Assembly (NCBI GenBank): GCA_946480575.1
Contig: CAMLKF010000085.1
Location: forward strand, 1-5,302
Direction: 5' to 3'
DNA: 5,302 nt
Source: an uncultured Nitrososphaera sp.
GTDB lineage: Archaea > Thermoproteota > Nitrososphaeria > Nitrososphaerales > Nitrososphaeraceae
The translations under genes and the position numbers were made by a program. The notes beneath the pieces are model-generated. The model was not told the DNA's origin. It saw only the letters and a program-made list of their open reading frames with translations, and ran no database searches. Below, one piece after another: positions 4,747 to 5,302 of this stretch; position 1 is the first letter of the stretch; every line of letters begins with the position of its first letter.

Positions 4747-5302
4747 GTGAAATTTGAGCCGGCGCTGCCATCATCATCGTGATGCTCCCGCTGGCAGTCC
4801 AGCAGCAGGCAGCGGCGCAGGATCTCGTCGTCACGGCGTACAACCATCCTTACTACGGCGTTACGATCCAGCACCCTTCAGACTGGTACATGGAGATAGA
4901 TCTAACGGACTGCCATGCAAGCCCGTGGCACCTTCCAATAATCCCGGTAAAGGAGCTCCAGCCAAGCGCAATAGACCTTTTAATTGAAGGCAGAAAAATA
5001 CTGGTAATTGACCTAGAGACGAGACATCCTCCTGGGCAAGAGTTTTTGTCGAAAAGACAAGCCTTGGCACCACTACCACTACTACTCTTGATATGTACAT
5101 AGCGCGTTCCATCGAGAGGCTTGAGGAAAACTACTCGGACATCAGGATAGAAACGAGCAGCGCGACCCTCTCAGGCCAGCCGGCTGCAAAGCTTGTTGCG
5201 ACAAGCGGAGGCGGAGATTTTCAAACTGTTCAGATCCTTGCCGTGTTTGACAATAATCTGGCATACATCGCCCAGTACAGCTCTGCCAGAGAAGACAACG
5301 AC
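4747..5302 (+). pseudogene. Secreted PsbP-like protein, frameshifted and truncated by window end
   Basis: Three frames join into one plausible product. Frame A (GTG 4747) gives MKFEPALP and stops at 4780-4782. Frame B, open from about 4758, supplies a hydrophobic signal core (AAIIIVMLPLAV), a QQQAAAQ cleavage-like region and the domain start YYGVTIQHPSDW. Frame C, open from 5012 to the window end, supplies RVFVEKTSLG, a Thr run, LDMYI and a C-terminal part with LSGQPAAKLV and LAYIAQYSS. The YG(V/I)xIxxPSDW start and the G-x-PAxK/YI pattern resemble the secreted PsbP-like proteins common in thaumarchaea; the family call is from memory of that pattern. Each join needs a -1 shift, near 4762-4779 and 5012-5050. 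It may be an intact gene with two base-call deletions or a decaying gene. The role is unknown. Confidence 0.55.
5069..5086 (+). repeat. ACC/ACT triplet run coding six Thr
   Basis: Six consecutive Thr codons (ACC or ACT) lie in the frame that continues to the window end. The tract lies just after the zone where the reading frame changes. Confidence 0.5.

Overview
The window looks like a chromosomal segment of an ammonia-oxidising thaumarchaeon, probably of the soil Nitrososphaera type. Three things point there. Several genes have a TATA box ending 22-25 bases before the start codon, which is the leaderless archaeal pattern. TTG and GTG starts are frequent. The protein families fit: a winged-helix protein with a Met-rich membrane segment, small zinc ribbons, and a secreted PsbP-like protein. 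The genus is inference; no taxonomic marker gene is present.

Layout. (1) Positions 99-674 (+) encode a winged-helix protein with a Met-rich membrane segment and a Gly/Asp/Phe tail. (2) Positions 664-1212 (-) encode an unrecognised multi-pass membrane protein, convergent with the first gene and overlapping it by 11 bp. A Cys-rich 43-codon frame (1172-1303, -) overlaps its 5' end. (3) Positions 1404-1787 (-) encode a NikR-type ribbon-helix-helix metal regulator with an altered metal site. (4) Divergent from it, znuA-znuC-znuB (1876-4421, +) form a tight operon for a cluster A-I zinc (possibly manganese) ABC importer. (5) Just behind znuB is a small zinc-ribbon protein (4439-4668) that appears split by a one-base frameshift. 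(6) A new promoter then drives a secreted PsbP-like gene (4747 to the window end) that needs two further frame changes to read through.

How the genes work together. The regulator and importer share an 88-bp AT-rich intergenic region holding back-to-back TATA boxes. A dyad (TTATTAA-N15-TTAATAA, 1832-1860) encloses the importer TATA box and has the same 22-bp half-site spacing as the E. coli NikR operator. A third half-site copy lies on the regulator side. The simplest model is a metal-sensing repressor controlling its own promoter and that of a zinc uptake operon. ZnuA captures the metal outside the membrane, ZnuB forms the pore, ZnuC hydrolyses ATP, and the zinc-ribbon protein is a likely fourth cistron of unknown role.

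Main caution: all three apparent frameshifts lie in the last 900 bases and have the same sign (one base missing). They may be sequence or assembly errors rather than biology.
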